Source: an uncultured Acidimicrobiales bacterium
Lineage (GTDB): Bacteria > Actinomycetota > Acidimicrobiia > Acidimicrobiales > SHLQ01
DNA length: 46,184 nucleotides
Assembly (NCBI GenBank): GCA_938015295.1
Contig: CALLQB010000025.1
Span: 1 to 46,184 of the forward strand
Direction of reading: 5' to 3'
Shown: positions 32,341-40,299 of the stretch, one piece after another
How positions within the stretch are numbered: position 1 is the stretch's first letter
Layout of the letters: the number at the start of each line of letters is the position of its first letter
Position numbers and translations under genes: made by a program
Notes under the pieces: generated by a model
Told to the model about the DNA's origin: nothing
Seen by the model: only the letters and a program-made list of their open reading frames with translations
Databases searched by the model: none

Positions 32341-33864
32341 TCAGTCATGCTTGTCCTCTGGGTTGAGGTCTTCTAACTCGGTGTTGGCCGTTTCGGGGTA
32401 AAACAGTGCAATCAAGACCAGCAGCAATGCAGGGCCGATCATCACGGCGAAGAACGCCGGGCCAAAGGAACCCCACCGGTCTTTCAGGGCTCCAACGGTG
32501 ATCAGACCTATCGCGCTACCGATCACACTCACCACGGTGATGATGCCGTTCATGCGACCCCGCTCGCGGGTGCTGAACAGCTCGGGACCATAGACACCAA
32601 GAGAGGGAACAGCCATGGCTCCAATGACGCTGCCAAGGCAGGCCAATACCCACACCGATGGCCCGGTCAGCGCATAGCTGAGCGTGGTGAACACCACACC
32701 ACCAACGATCGCTATGGAGGCGATCACCCGTCGCCCGTAGGTTTCGGCGTACTTTCCGGCCAGAAAGACGCCGACGCCGATTGGCGTGTTGGTCAGTGCC
32801 TGAAACAGCGACACGCCGCCGGTGGTGAAGCCCAGCTCGTCTTTCAGGAAGTCGACCCGAAAGTTCGATGCCGGCGTACTGAAGATGGTGAAGAAAAAGC
32901 CGCCGAGTGCAAGCATCGCCAGCCGTTGGTAGGCGACCGATCGTTGCTCGGGCGTTGGTTCAACCTCGGGCTCGGACCGTTCGAAGCGTGCGGTCTCAGG
33001 AAGGTCGCGTCCGGCCATCATGATGAGCGGAATGAACAGCAGCGGCACGACGTAGATAAACCGCCAGCCTGCCCCATCGGCGCCGGTGAACGGTAGAACC
33101 CACAGCACCATGCCCGAGCCCAGCCCGGCCAACATTGCCATGATGCTGAGGCCGTACGCGCGCGCTCCGGCTGGCAGCTCTTCGGCGGCAACGATGCCGA
33201 TCAGAATGCCGAGTGCGGTTGAGATTGCTCTGGCTGATCCTTGGCTGAGGGTCAACCACCAGATGCCTGGCACCAGGGCACCGGTTGCGGTGAGACACGC
33301 TGCGGCGATGCCAGACCCGAGCAGGAGCAGTCGTCGTCCCCGCCGGTCGGCGGCTGCGGTGACCATCACCGAAATCAGTACGCCAGCACGAACGAGCGCC
33401 GAGGCCGACCCTTGGGTTGATTCGCTGATGTCGAACTCGTCGGAGGCGAACGAGATGGTCTGGCTCAGCACCGAGCCCATGTAGCCGGCAAAGACCGACA
33501 GGGTGCACAGAATGGTCAGCACCCGTGCAGCTCGTGCGTCGAGTCGTTGTGGTGGCGCCCACCAGGGCTGGGTGCCGCTTGGTCGGCGTTTACCGATCGA
33601 CCACTTGATGGGGAAGTGGGTCGCGAACCGCCAGAACGGCACGGCTTCGCGGTAGGAGAAACGTTCGGTGACCCGGAAGGTGTCGTCGCCAGTGTCTCGA
33701 AGTTTCGTGACCTCAAGCGTCCGGTCGTAGGACTCGAACGGGCCCTCAACCAGGCTGAACCGGTCGTCGCCCTCGCTCGCCTCAGCCACCATGTCGTCGC
33801 GCGGAGTCCGCAGCTCGGCAAGGCCGGCGCGGTCAACTTCGTGGACGATCTGTAGGCGTGTCAT
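32341..33864 (-). CDS. MFS transporter with N-terminal soluble extension
   Basis: A 507-residue protein. Residues 1-105 are hydrophilic, with no membrane segment (MTRLQIVHEVDRAGLAELRT, VTERFSYREAVPFWRFATHF), unusual for the family. From about 112 there are 12 likely transmembrane helices with the MFS loop motif ADRRGRR after helix 2 and a large central loop near SEPEVEPTPEQR. The substrate is unknown; the fold suits sugar, acid or drug transport. It ends 48 bp from the ABC permease, convergently. The ATG at 33864 has no clear ribosome site. Confidence 0.88.
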   Translation of the reverse strand: MTRLQIVHEVDRAGLAELRTPRDDMVAEASEGDDRFSLVEGPFESYDRTLEVTKLRDTGDDTFRVTERFSYREAVPFWRFATHFPIKWSIGKRRPSGTQPWWAPPQRLDARAARVLTILCTLSVFAGYMGSVLSQTISFASDEFDISESTQGSASALVRAGVLISVMVTAAADRRGRRLLLLGSGIAAACLTATGALVPGIWWLTLSQGSARAISTALGILIGIVAAEELPAGARAYGLSIMAMLAGLGSGMVLWVLPFTGADGAGWRFIYVVPLLFIPLIMMAGRDLPETARFERSEPEVEPTPEQRSVAYQRLAMLALGGFFFTIFSTPASNFRVDFLKDELGFTTGGVSLFQALTNTPIGVGVFLAGKYAETYGRRVIASIAIVGGVVFTTLSYALTGPSVWVLACLGSVIGAMAVPSLGVYGPELFSTRERGRMNGIITVVSVIGSAIGLITVGALKDRWGSFGPAFFAVMIGPALLLVLIALFYPETANTELEDLNPEDKHD

Positions 33865-33955
33865 TGATCTGGTTCAGTAGTCACAGGAAACTCGGCGCAG
33901 CGGCTTCCAGCTACCCCTATCGGCATGAAGCGGCAGTCGCGGCCATACTTGAGTC

Positions 33956-35257
33956 GTGCAAAATGACGGCTCCCCCCACGATGCCTACTCATCGTTTCTC
34001 GTTCGGCCCTCCGGGCCCATCGACGGCACGGTAACAATCAGCGGTGCCAAGAACTCGGTGCTCAAACTCATGGCGGCCACCCTTCTCGCTGAGGGTGCGT
34101 ATCGCATCGAAAACGTTCCTGACATCACCGACGTGTACACGATGGGCGAGTTGCTCGCGTCGATGGGACTCACTGTTACCCACGGACCCGGCACGGTCGA
34201 CATCGTATGCCCTGCCGAGTGCTCAACGGTGGCTCCCTATGAAATCGTTGGACGGATTCGGGCGTCGATTGTGGTGCTCGGTCCGCTCCTCGCCAGGTTC
34301 GGCGAAGCGACCGTAGCGCTGCCGGGCGGCGACAACTTCGGTTCGCGTCCGATCGACATGCACTTGCGTGGCCTCGAAGCCATGGGCGCTTCGTTCGAGA
34401 CCGAACACGGCAACGTCATTGGGCGGGTCGACAACCTGATAGGGGCCGAAATTCTTCTCGACTTTCCCAGCGTCGGCGCCACCGAGAACTTGATGATGGC
34501 GGCGATTCGGGCCAAAGGAATCACCACCATCGACAACGTCGCTCGCGAGCCCGAAATCAGCGACCTTGCCGAGATGCTCAACAAGATGGGAGCGAACATC
34601 TCGGGTGCCGGCACGTCGACCATCACGATCGATGGCGTCGAGCGTCTACATGCCACCGACCACACGGTGGTGTCCGACCGGCTCGAATCGGCCACGTATC
34701 TGGCTGCGCTCGCCTCGACCCGCGGCGAACTCCGGCTCGAGCGGGCAAGGGCGCACCATATGGAAATGTTGTTGGCCAAGATGCGGTCGATGGGTATGAC
34801 GATTACGCCAGATGACGACGGCATCACCGCAATCGTGCCGCAGCGACTTCGGTCGGTCGATGTTTCGACCCTGCCGTATCCGGGTATCGCCACTGACTAC
34901 AAGCCGATGATCGTCGCCATGCTGAGCCTCGCCGATGGCGTGGGTATTGTCACCGAGAACCTTTATGCCGGGCGATTTGCCTATGTCAGCGAGTTAGCTC
35001 GCATGGGCGCGCAGATCCGTATCGATGGTCATCATGCGGTGGTGCGTGGTTGTGATCGTTTGTCAGGCGCCCCGGTCAAAGCGCACGACATACGAGCTGG
35101 GGCATGCTTGGTGGTCGCTGCGCTCGCCGCCGACGGTGAAACCTTGATCAGCGATGCCCACCACATCGACCGCGGCTACTCACAGTTCATCGAAAAGCTC
35201 ACCGCCCTCGGCATAGACATCACCCGAGTAGCCACCGATCGCCGCCGCAAAGACTGA
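33956..35257 (+). CDS. murA: UDP-N-acetylglucosamine 1-carboxyvinyltransferase
   Basis: A 433-residue enzyme of the first committed step of peptidoglycan synthesis (enolpyruvyl transfer from PEP to UDP-GlcNAc). The conserved lysine is in SGAKNSVLKL (Lys32). The active-site loop reads LPGGDNFGSRPIDMH, so the residue matching Cys115 of E. coli is Asp126. That Cys is the target alkylated by fosfomycin; the same Asp is present in mycobacterial and some other MurA and gives intrinsic resistance while keeping activity. The assigned start is GTG 33956, with a weak ribosome site. Confidence 0.95.
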   Translation: MQNDGSPHDAYSSFLVRPSGPIDGTVTISGAKNSVLKLMAATLLAEGAYRIENVPDITDVYTMGELLASMGLTVTHGPGTVDIVCPAECSTVAPYEIVGRIRASIVVLGPLLARFGEATVALPGGDNFGSRPIDMHLRGLEAMGASFETEHGNVIGRVDNLIGAEILLDFPSVGATENLMMAAIRAKGITTIDNVAREPEISDLAEMLNKMGANISGAGTSTITIDGVERLHATDHTVVSDRLESATYLAALASTRGELRLERARAHHMEMLLAKMRSMGMTITPDDDGITAIVPQRLRSVDVSTLPYPGIATDYKPMIVAMLSLADGVGIVTENLYAGRFAYVSELARMGAQIRIDGHHAVVRGCDRLSGAPVKAHDIRAGACLVVAALAADGETLISDAHHIDRGYSQFIEKLTALGIDITRVATDRRRKD

Positions 35258-35258
35258 C

Positions 35259-35284
35259 CCAGCCAGCCAGCCAGCCGGCCGGCC
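35259..35284. repeat. AGCC/GGCC tetranucleotide run after murA
   Basis: Just after the murA stop there are four AGCC units followed by two GGCC units. It is a short low-complexity tract; the GGCCGGCC part is self-complementary. Confidence 0.5.
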
Positions 35285-35295
35285 CATCACCCCAA

Positions 35296-35343
35296 CATCC
35301 CGTACCCCGACCCTCCCGTAACCCGACCATCCCGGAACCCCAC
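35296..35343. repeat. Three imperfect 16-bp tandem repeats
   Basis: CATCCCGTACCCCGAC (35296-35311), CCTCCCGTAACCCGAC (35312-35327) and CATCCCGGAACCCCAC (35328-35343) lie in direct tandem with exact 16-bp period. The tract is very C-rich on this strand. It is intergenic, between murA and repeat copy C. Confidence 0.6.
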
Positions 35344-35366
35344 GAGCCCAAAACCCCGCAGACAAT

Positions 35367-35422
35367 CCCGAAATTTTCACCAAAAGCGACGCTGAACGGT
35401 CACTCTGCAACAAAATTTCGGG
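35367..35422. repeat. Intergenic inverted-repeat element, copy C
   Basis: CCCGAAATTTT (35367-35377) and AAAATTTCGGG (35412-35422) are perfect 11-bp inverted ends of a 56-bp unit. The interior ACGGTCACTCTGCAACA (35396-35412) matches the core of copies A and B. This is the shortest copy. Confidence 0.65.
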
Positions 35423-35464
35423 GTTTGGGTGGCGCTAGCAGTGGGAATCGTGGTGCTGACGGAC

Positions 35465-35689
35465 TTAGGTTTTGGGGTCGAGGCTGTCGTCGTTGGTGGC
35501 TTCGATGCTTTCGGGGGTGCCGGTCGTCGGGTTTGCGAGCGCGTTGGCGCGCCGGTTGGCGACAAAAAGCAACAGCCCGACCAGGACAAGGGGGCCTGCG
35601 ATCCAGAGCAGCTCGTCCCAACCGCCCTGATGGGCAAAAATCAGGTCCGGAGTGCCGGCAATCGGGTGGCTAAAGATCTTTGCGGTCAT
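35465..35689 (-). CDS. Small single-span membrane protein
   Basis: A 74-residue protein. A short N-terminus (MTAKIFSHPIAGTPDLIF) leads to one hydrophobic helix (about 28-44, LLWIAGPLVLVGLLLFV), then a basic stop-transfer motif (ANRRANAL) and an acidic/Thr-rich tail. No known domain. The positive-inside pattern (arginines after the helix) argues for a real membrane protein. It diverges from the NifU-domain gene (64-bp gap between start codons). Confidence 0.65.
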   Translation of the reverse strand: MTAKIFSHPIAGTPDLIFAHQGGWDELLWIAGPLVLVGLLLFVANRRANALANPTTGTPESIEATNDDSLDPKT

Positions 35690-35753
35690 CGGAACAAAGC
35701 GTACCCCTTCGGCGTTTCGACAAAGGCTCCGAGATGCGACAATAGAAGTACCG

Positions 35754-36089
35754 ATGAGAGAACAAGTCGAAAAAGTGATTCAGGTGATTCGGCCCGCAAT
35801 CCAGGCCGACAAGGGCGATATTGCGCTTCGCGACGTCGATCTTGAAACCGGCCAGGTTTACGTCGAACTCTTCGGAGCGTGCGTCACCTGCCCCGCCTCG
35901 ACCCAAACTCTCAAAATGGGTGTCGAACGCATCCTCAAAGATCGCGTCGATGGCGTCACCGAAGTCATACAGGTCGGCATCGCGGACACAACTCTCGAAG
36001 ACGATGCTCGTGATGAACAAGGCGCAAACGCCGACAAGGTCAGCCCGATCGTCGACGCCGAGATCCCTGAAACATCGGTTTCTCTTTAA
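35754..36089 (+). CDS. NifU C-terminal domain protein (Fe-S cluster carrier)
   Basis: A 111-residue protein consisting of a NifU-like domain (VIRPAIQADKGDIALRDVD) with the cluster-binding CxxC in GACVTCPAST (Cys43, Cys46), plus an acidic tail. Such proteins carry 4Fe-4S clusters to target enzymes; possible clients in this window are the UDG and the FrhB-like protein (inference). ATG 35754 (MREQVEKVIQV) is preferred over an upstream in-frame start, which would overlap the divergent small gene. Confidence 0.92.
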   Translation: MREQVEKVIQVIRPAIQADKGDIALRDVDLETGQVYVELFGACVTCPASTQTLKMGVERILKDRVDGVTEVIQVGIADTTLEDDARDEQGANADKVSPIVDAEIPETSVSL

Positions 36090-36150
36090 CCTGGCATTTC
36101 GTCGCAAGCAGCGACGTCGCTAGAAACTTCCCGAACGGTAGCGTTGATCT

Positions 36151-37014
36151 GTGACTGAGCCCCAAGCCCCCGCCTCGTGTTACCTCCACCCCGATAGACG
36201 CGCCGGCGTGAGCTGTCAGCGCTGCGGCAAACAGATCTGTGCCTCGTGCATGACCACGGCGTCGGTGGGCTTTCACTGCCCCGACTGTCTCAAGTCAAAC
36301 AAGCAACAAGTGCTGAGCCGAACCAACAACTTCGGCGTCTCCGAGCGCCCACCTGTGGTTATGGGCCTCATCATCATCAACGTATTGGTGTTTATCTACG
36401 ACATCGTCAGCGGAGCGAACATCATGGGTTCGGGTCTCAGCGACGTCGCAAACGACTTTGGGCTCCTCGGCATCGCGGTCGATATGGACAACGAGTGGTA
36501 CCGGGTACTCAGTAGCGGTTTCGTGCACTCGGGCATCATCCACGTCGCGTTCAACATGTATCTGCTTTATGCGTTGGGGCGATCGCTCGAAACCCGCTAC
36601 GGCTCGCTCACCTTCGGCGGTTTGTACCTCGCCGGACTTTTCGGCGGTGCGCTCGGTGCATTGCTCGTCGAACCGAGAGCTCTCGTCGTTGGCGCCTCCG
36701 GGGCGGTGTTCGCACTTATGGGCTTCCTCGTGATGGTGCAGCGCAAGCAAGGCATCAACTTCTTTAGCTCGGGCGTTGGCCGTCTGGTCATGCTCAATAT
36801 TTTGTTCAGCTTCAGCGGCGGAATTTCGCTCGGCGGGCACGGCGGCGGTCTCATCTGTGGCCTCATCGCCGGAGCGCTTGTCACCGAGGTGCTGCCCAAC
36901 ATGGGACAAAAGGGTCGCAAGGTCGAAGCTGCAGCAATGTTTGCGCTGGCCCTCGTACTTGCACTTGCCGTGATCCCCGCCGTTAGCCGGGCATCAGACC
37001 TGTTCTTCTCGTAA
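36151..37014 (+). CDS. Rhomboid intramembrane serine protease with N-terminal zinc finger
   Basis: A 287-residue protein. Residues 10-46 are a B-box-like zinc-binding motif (Cys10, His13, Cys22, Cys25, Cys30, Cys33, His42, Cys43, Cys46 as candidate ligands). The rhomboid core has HVAFNMYLLYALG (with Asn135), the catalytic GASGAVFAL (Ser183) and the His helix SLGGHGGGLICGL (His230). It cuts membrane proteins within or near their transmembrane segments. Fusion of this zinc finger to a rhomboid is common in actinobacteria. GTG 36151 is the assigned start. Confidence 0.92.
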   Translation: MTEPQAPASCYLHPDRRAGVSCQRCGKQICASCMTTASVGFHCPDCLKSNKQQVLSRTNNFGVSERPPVVMGLIIINVLVFIYDIVSGANIMGSGLSDVANDFGLLGIAVDMDNEWYRVLSSGFVHSGIIHVAFNMYLLYALGRSLETRYGSLTFGGLYLAGLFGGALGALLVEPRALVVGASGAVFALMGFLVMVQRKQGINFFSSGVGRLVMLNILFSFSGGISLGGHGGGLICGLIAGALVTEVLPNMGQKGRKVEAAAMFALALVLALAVIPAVSRASDLFFS

Positions 37015-37029
37015 CCGGCTACCGAGGTG

Positions 37030-37794
37030 CTACACGATTGGCCACGGGTAGCGGTGGCCGGTGTGATCGATGGGGAACTCGCCATCGATCAAAAGGTGAC
37101 GGCCCCGACCCAACATGGCGGCGCGCTCGTTCTCGTCGAGAAGTTTCATTAGCGAATCGGGCAGGTCGTTGTCGAGAAACTCTTCGAGGTCGACCACGAT
37201 GTTGGTCGGCAGGTCCTGTCCGGCGAACTCCCAGATGACCGTCCGAAGCTTGAACTCTTCGTGAAAAGCGAGCCCGTTGTCGATAGCCCAGATGCGGCCG
37301 TCGTTGCCGATGAGGCAGTGGCCCGACTTGCGGTCAGTGTTGTTTGCAAGGATGTCGAATGCGCAGATGAGTTTAAAAACATCGTCGTGGTCGTCATTTT
37401 CTTCGACGAGCGTGAGGTAGTGCTGCGTGAAGTCCGACGGCATGAACAGCTGCATCGAACCAATACCCATCGGGCCGTCGCGAAGAACTGTGGGCGGTAC
37501 GACATCCCACCCGAGGTGATCGGAAAGTTCGAAGGCCGCGACCTCGCGTTTGTAGAGCCCATCAGGGAAATCCCAAAGGGGGCGCTCGCCGCGGTGGGGT
37601 TTGTAGATGGCCTGGGCTTTGAGTTCGCGATGCTCTATATCGACCAGAAACGTCATGTTCGAGCTGTAGGGCATGCGGCCCTTCACGTCGATATCGCCAC
37701 CGCGTAGAAGTTGGAGCGCACGAGCGGTGGGAATGAAGTCGCGTTCGAGAAAGGGACTCTCGTCGGGTTCGCCAGATTCGTATGTGTCGCTCAT
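37030..37794 (-). CDS. SCO1664 family protein
   Basis: A 254-residue protein of an actinobacterial family of unknown function. It has a kinase-like look: IYKPHRGERPLWDFPDG (candidate ATP-binding lysine), FDILANNTDRKSGHCLIG (an asparagine/aspartate-rich loop) and IWAIDNGLAFHEE (a DNG metal-binding motif), resembling PI3/4-kinase-type folds. ATG 37794 (MSDTYESGE) is preferred. The DUF3090 gene ends 10 bp upstream. The three genes of this group are kept together in many actinobacteria. Confidence 0.82.
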   Translation of the reverse strand: MSDTYESGEPDESPFLERDFIPTARALQLLRGGDIDVKGRMPYSSNMTFLVDIEHRELKAQAIYKPHRGERPLWDFPDGLYKREVAAFELSDHLGWDVVPPTVLRDGPMGIGSMQLFMPSDFTQHYLTLVEENDDHDDVFKLICAFDILANNTDRKSGHCLIGNDGRIWAIDNGLAFHEEFKLRTVIWEFAGQDLPTNIVVDLEEFLDNDLPDSLMKLLDENERAAMLGRGRHLLIDGEFPIDHTGHRYPWPIV

Positions 37795-37804
37795 GTGAGG
37801 CGAT

Positions 37805-38311
37805 TTAGTTGTAGCACGGGCAGAAATTCTCGGCGGGTTCCCACGGGCGACCACAGTATGGGCAGGGAGGTCGTCCGGCCGAAACGAGTTCACGTGCTTG
37901 GGCGATGAACGCACTTGCTTGGCCACGATCGATGGCGAGGCGAAGCGTGCCGTGCTCGATCTCGATCGGATTGCCCTCCTCGTCGACATCGTTACCAAGC
38001 TCTTCGGCCATCAGTACGAAATGGTCGAGTTGTTCGTTGAAGTCGACGCCCATGGCACCGAGCGGCCACTCGGACTCGACGGGCTCAGCCAGGTCTTGCT
38101 GGTCGGGTACCTGACGGACATCGACAGGCGGGAGGTCGGTGAGAAGCCCGGCGAGGTATTCGGCTAAGGCTTCGACCTGCTGCTTTTCGCACTTGAAGCT
38201 GACAATCGAACCGGCGTCGCGAATCTGTAGATAAAACACGCGTTGCCCGCGCGGGCCGACCGTGCCGACGGCAAGCGACGACACCTCGCCGAAGTGGAAC
38301 GAGGCGCTCAC
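37805..38311 (-). CDS. DUF3090 family protein
   Basis: A 168-residue protein, almost all one domain (SASFHFGEVSSLAVGTVGPR, RDAGSIVSFKCEKQQVEALA). The C-terminus is a likely zinc site, CPYCGRPWEPAENFCPC. Function unknown. GTG 38311 overlaps the TGA of the phosphatase gene (38308-38311) as GTGA, so coupled translation is expected. Member of the conserved trio with the SCO1664-like and phosphatase genes. Confidence 0.88.
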   Translation of the reverse strand: MSASFHFGEVSSLAVGTVGPRGQRVFYLQIRDAGSIVSFKCEKQQVEALAEYLAGLLTDLPPVDVRQVPDQQDLAEPVESEWPLGAMGVDFNEQLDHFVLMAEELGNDVDEEGNPIEIEHGTLRLAIDRGQASAFIAQARELVSAGRPPCPYCGRPWEPAENFCPCYN

Positions 38312-38970
38312 GAGAGGCCGAGGGCGCCCAGGTCGTCGCCAGTCGAGTTGACGGTGAGGACCGCTGGGCCTTCGGCACCGTAGAGAATGGCCGAGATCGA
38401 GCACGGCGACACGACGATCCGTTGAAACAGGTCGAGGTGGGTGCCCATGGCGTCGGCGATCGCCGCCTTGATGGTGTCGGCATGCGACACGGCCACAATC
38501 GTTTCGCCAGGATGTTTGGCGACGATCTTGTGTAGTGCGCCAACCATGCGAGTCTGCATCTCGGGAAACGACTCGCCTTTGGGGAACCGGAAACTACTTG
38601 GATACCGCTGCACGGCCTTCCACTCGGGCAACTTGCGCAGGTCGCTCAGGCTTTTGCCGGTCCACTGTCCGAAGTCGCACTCGATGAGACCTTCTTCAAT
38701 GCGGACCTTTCTTTTCAGCGCTTTGGCGATGGGGGCTGCAGTTTCTTGTGTTCGTTCCATCGGCGAGGCATAGACGGCAGTTGCCTTGTTGAGGCCAGCG
38801 ATTCGAGAAGCGGCGCGCTCGGCCTGTTCGATACCGAGATCGGCCAGATGAAGGTTGGGTGCTCGGCCTGGCAACTTGTCGCCGGTGGTGGGCGTCTTGC
38901 CGTGGCGAACCAGCAACACCAAGGTTGGTTTGACGGTGCTTGCTGCGGGGGAGGTCTTTTTCTTGGCCAT
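38308..38970 (-). CDS. Histidine phosphatase family protein (MSMEG_4193-like)
   Basis: A 220-residue protein of the phosphoglycerate-mutase/histidine-phosphatase fold. The catalytic motif is VRHGKTPTTG with His23; supporting residues are in ERTQETAAPIAKAL (acceptor Arg), EGLIECDFGQWTGKSL and VAVSHADTIKAAIADAMG (second catalytic His). The substrate is unknown. It is the first gene of the minus-strand trio, diverging from the UDG gene with 83 bp between the starts. Confidence 0.88.
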   Translation of the reverse strand: MAKKKTSPAASTVKPTLVLLVRHGKTPTTGDKLPGRAPNLHLADLGIEQAERAASRIAGLNKATAVYASPMERTQETAAPIAKALKRKVRIEEGLIECDFGQWTGKSLSDLRKLPEWKAVQRYPSSFRFPKGESFPEMQTRMVGALHKIVAKHPGETIVAVSHADTIKAAIADAMGTHLDLFQRIVVSPCSISAILYGAEGPAVLTVNSTGDDLGALGLS

Positions 38971-39053
38971 GAGGAACCAAAACTAGCGAACCCACAGCCA
39001 TGTGCGCACCCGTGCGGCTACTTCGTCGGAAACGGTCCGGCTACGCTCGCCCG

Positions 39054-39749
39054 ATGCGCAGCCTGAAAGCGGTCGAACAAGCAGTGGTGAAATGCCGGGC
39101 GTGTCCACGGCTGGTTTCCTGGCGCGAACAGGTGGCGCGGGAAAAGCGGGCCGCGTATCGCGACGAAACCTATTGGGGGAAGGCGGTGCCTGGGTTCGGC
39201 GACCCGAACGCTCATCTGCTGGTGGTTGGTCTCGCACCCGCTGCACACGGAGCGAACCGGACGGGTCGCATGTTCACCGGCGACCGGTCGGGCGACTGGT
39301 TATACCGGGCGCTGTTTCGGGCTGGCTACGCCAATCAGGCCGAAAGTGCGTGCCTCGACGATGGGTTGGTGCTCGACGGAGCGTTCATTACCTCGCCGGT
39401 GAAGTGCGCTCCTCCGGCCAACAAACCAACCGCAGACGAGAAGGCCACCTGTCGCCCCTTCTTCGAACGCGAGATTGCGCTGCTGAAAAACCTCAAAGTC
39501 ATCGTTGCGTTGGGGGGCATCGGCTACGCCTCGGTTTGTACCGAGTTGGGCATCAGCCCGCGTCCCAAGTTCGGGCATGGTCTTGAAGTGCCGCTTGTCG
39601 AGGGAGAAAACGCAACCGGATCTGGCACCGCCGAGGTACTGCTTTGCAGCTATCACGTGAGTCAACAGAACACCTTTACCGGTCGCCTAACCGAACCAAT
39701 GCTCGACAGCGTTTTCGCCCGAGCACGCGAGATCGGGCGGGCCGGGTAA
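39054..39749 (+). CDS. Family 5 uracil-DNA glycosylase (UdgB-like)
   Basis: A 231-residue Fe-S glycosylase. Motif A is GLAPAAHGANRTGRMFTGD (59-77), the hallmark of family 5, which uses Ala/His rather than Asp for catalysis. Four cysteines fit a 4Fe-4S cluster: Cys14, Cys17, Cys118 and Cys133. Motif B is near CSYHVSQQNTFTG. It removes uracil, hypoxanthine and related bases from DNA. ATG 39054 (MRSLKAVEQ) is preferred; a GTG-type upstream extension is possible but not family-like. Confidence 0.93.
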   Translation: MRSLKAVEQAVVKCRACPRLVSWREQVAREKRAAYRDETYWGKAVPGFGDPNAHLLVVGLAPAAHGANRTGRMFTGDRSGDWLYRALFRAGYANQAESACLDDGLVLDGAFITSPVKCAPPANKPTADEKATCRPFFEREIALLKNLKVIVALGGIGYASVCTELGISPRPKFGHGLEVPLVEGENATGSGTAEVLLCSYHVSQQNTFTGRLTEPMLDSVFARAREIGRAG

Positions 39750-39760
39750 ACTCAGCCACC

Positions 39761-40255
39761 GTGATTCGACGCATCTTTCCTCGCTTCTCCCTCGTCATCG
39801 TTTTGGTGGCTATCGGCCTGATTGCCGCCGCTTGCGGTTCGGCCGGAACCCCGAATGGTTACGCCGACCAAGTGCGGGAATTTACCGACGAGGCGGGCAA
39901 CACCGACGAGCGCAGTGTGACCGAGGCGAACTACCGGTCTGGCTGCGAAGCGGCCAACGAAGCTGCCGGTGTGGCCGGAGGCGAAGAGTATTGCAAATGC
40001 ACGTTTGATGTCTTTGCGCTGAATGTGCCCTTCGCGGTCTTTAAGGAATACGACAAACGTGTCGCCGACGGCGTCGAAAATGGCACGGTCAGAACCACCG
40101 ACGACATCTATGAAGAGTTCCAAGAGGCCTACGACAGCCTGCTGGACGAAGAAGGCGAAACCACCATTGCCGAGTTCCAGGCCGCAATGAAAGACCTAGA
40201 GGATCAAAGCTCAGACACCCGAGCCCTCGAAGAACTCCTTAGCGACTGCGTCTAA
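39761..40255 (+). CDS. Small lipoprotein of unknown function
   Basis: A 164-residue protein. The N-terminus VIRRIFPRFSLVIVLVAIGL leads into the lipobox IAAAC, predicting a membrane-anchored lipoprotein. The mature part is strongly acidic and helical, with cysteines in SGCEAANEA, YCKCTF and SDCV. No known domain. GTG 39761 is the likely start because the signal peptide begins there; it is 11 bp after the UDG stop codon, suggesting one transcript. Confidence 0.75.
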   Translation: MIRRIFPRFSLVIVLVAIGLIAAACGSAGTPNGYADQVREFTDEAGNTDERSVTEANYRSGCEAANEAAGVAGGEEYCKCTFDVFALNVPFAVFKEYDKRVADGVENGTVRTTDDIYEEFQEAYDSLLDEEGETTIAEFQAAMKDLEDQSSDTRALEELLSDCV

Positions 40256-40272
40256 CTAGCTAGCGCTATCAG

Positions 40273-40297
40273 GTACCTGACTCCACAAGTACCTGAC
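40273..40297. repeat. 9-bp direct repeat between convergent genes
   Basis: GTACCTGAC occurs at 40273-40281 and 40289-40297. The first copy also completes the palindrome CAGGTACCTG. It lies between the lipoprotein and chorismate-mutase gene ends. Confidence 0.4.
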
Positions 40298-40299
40298 CC

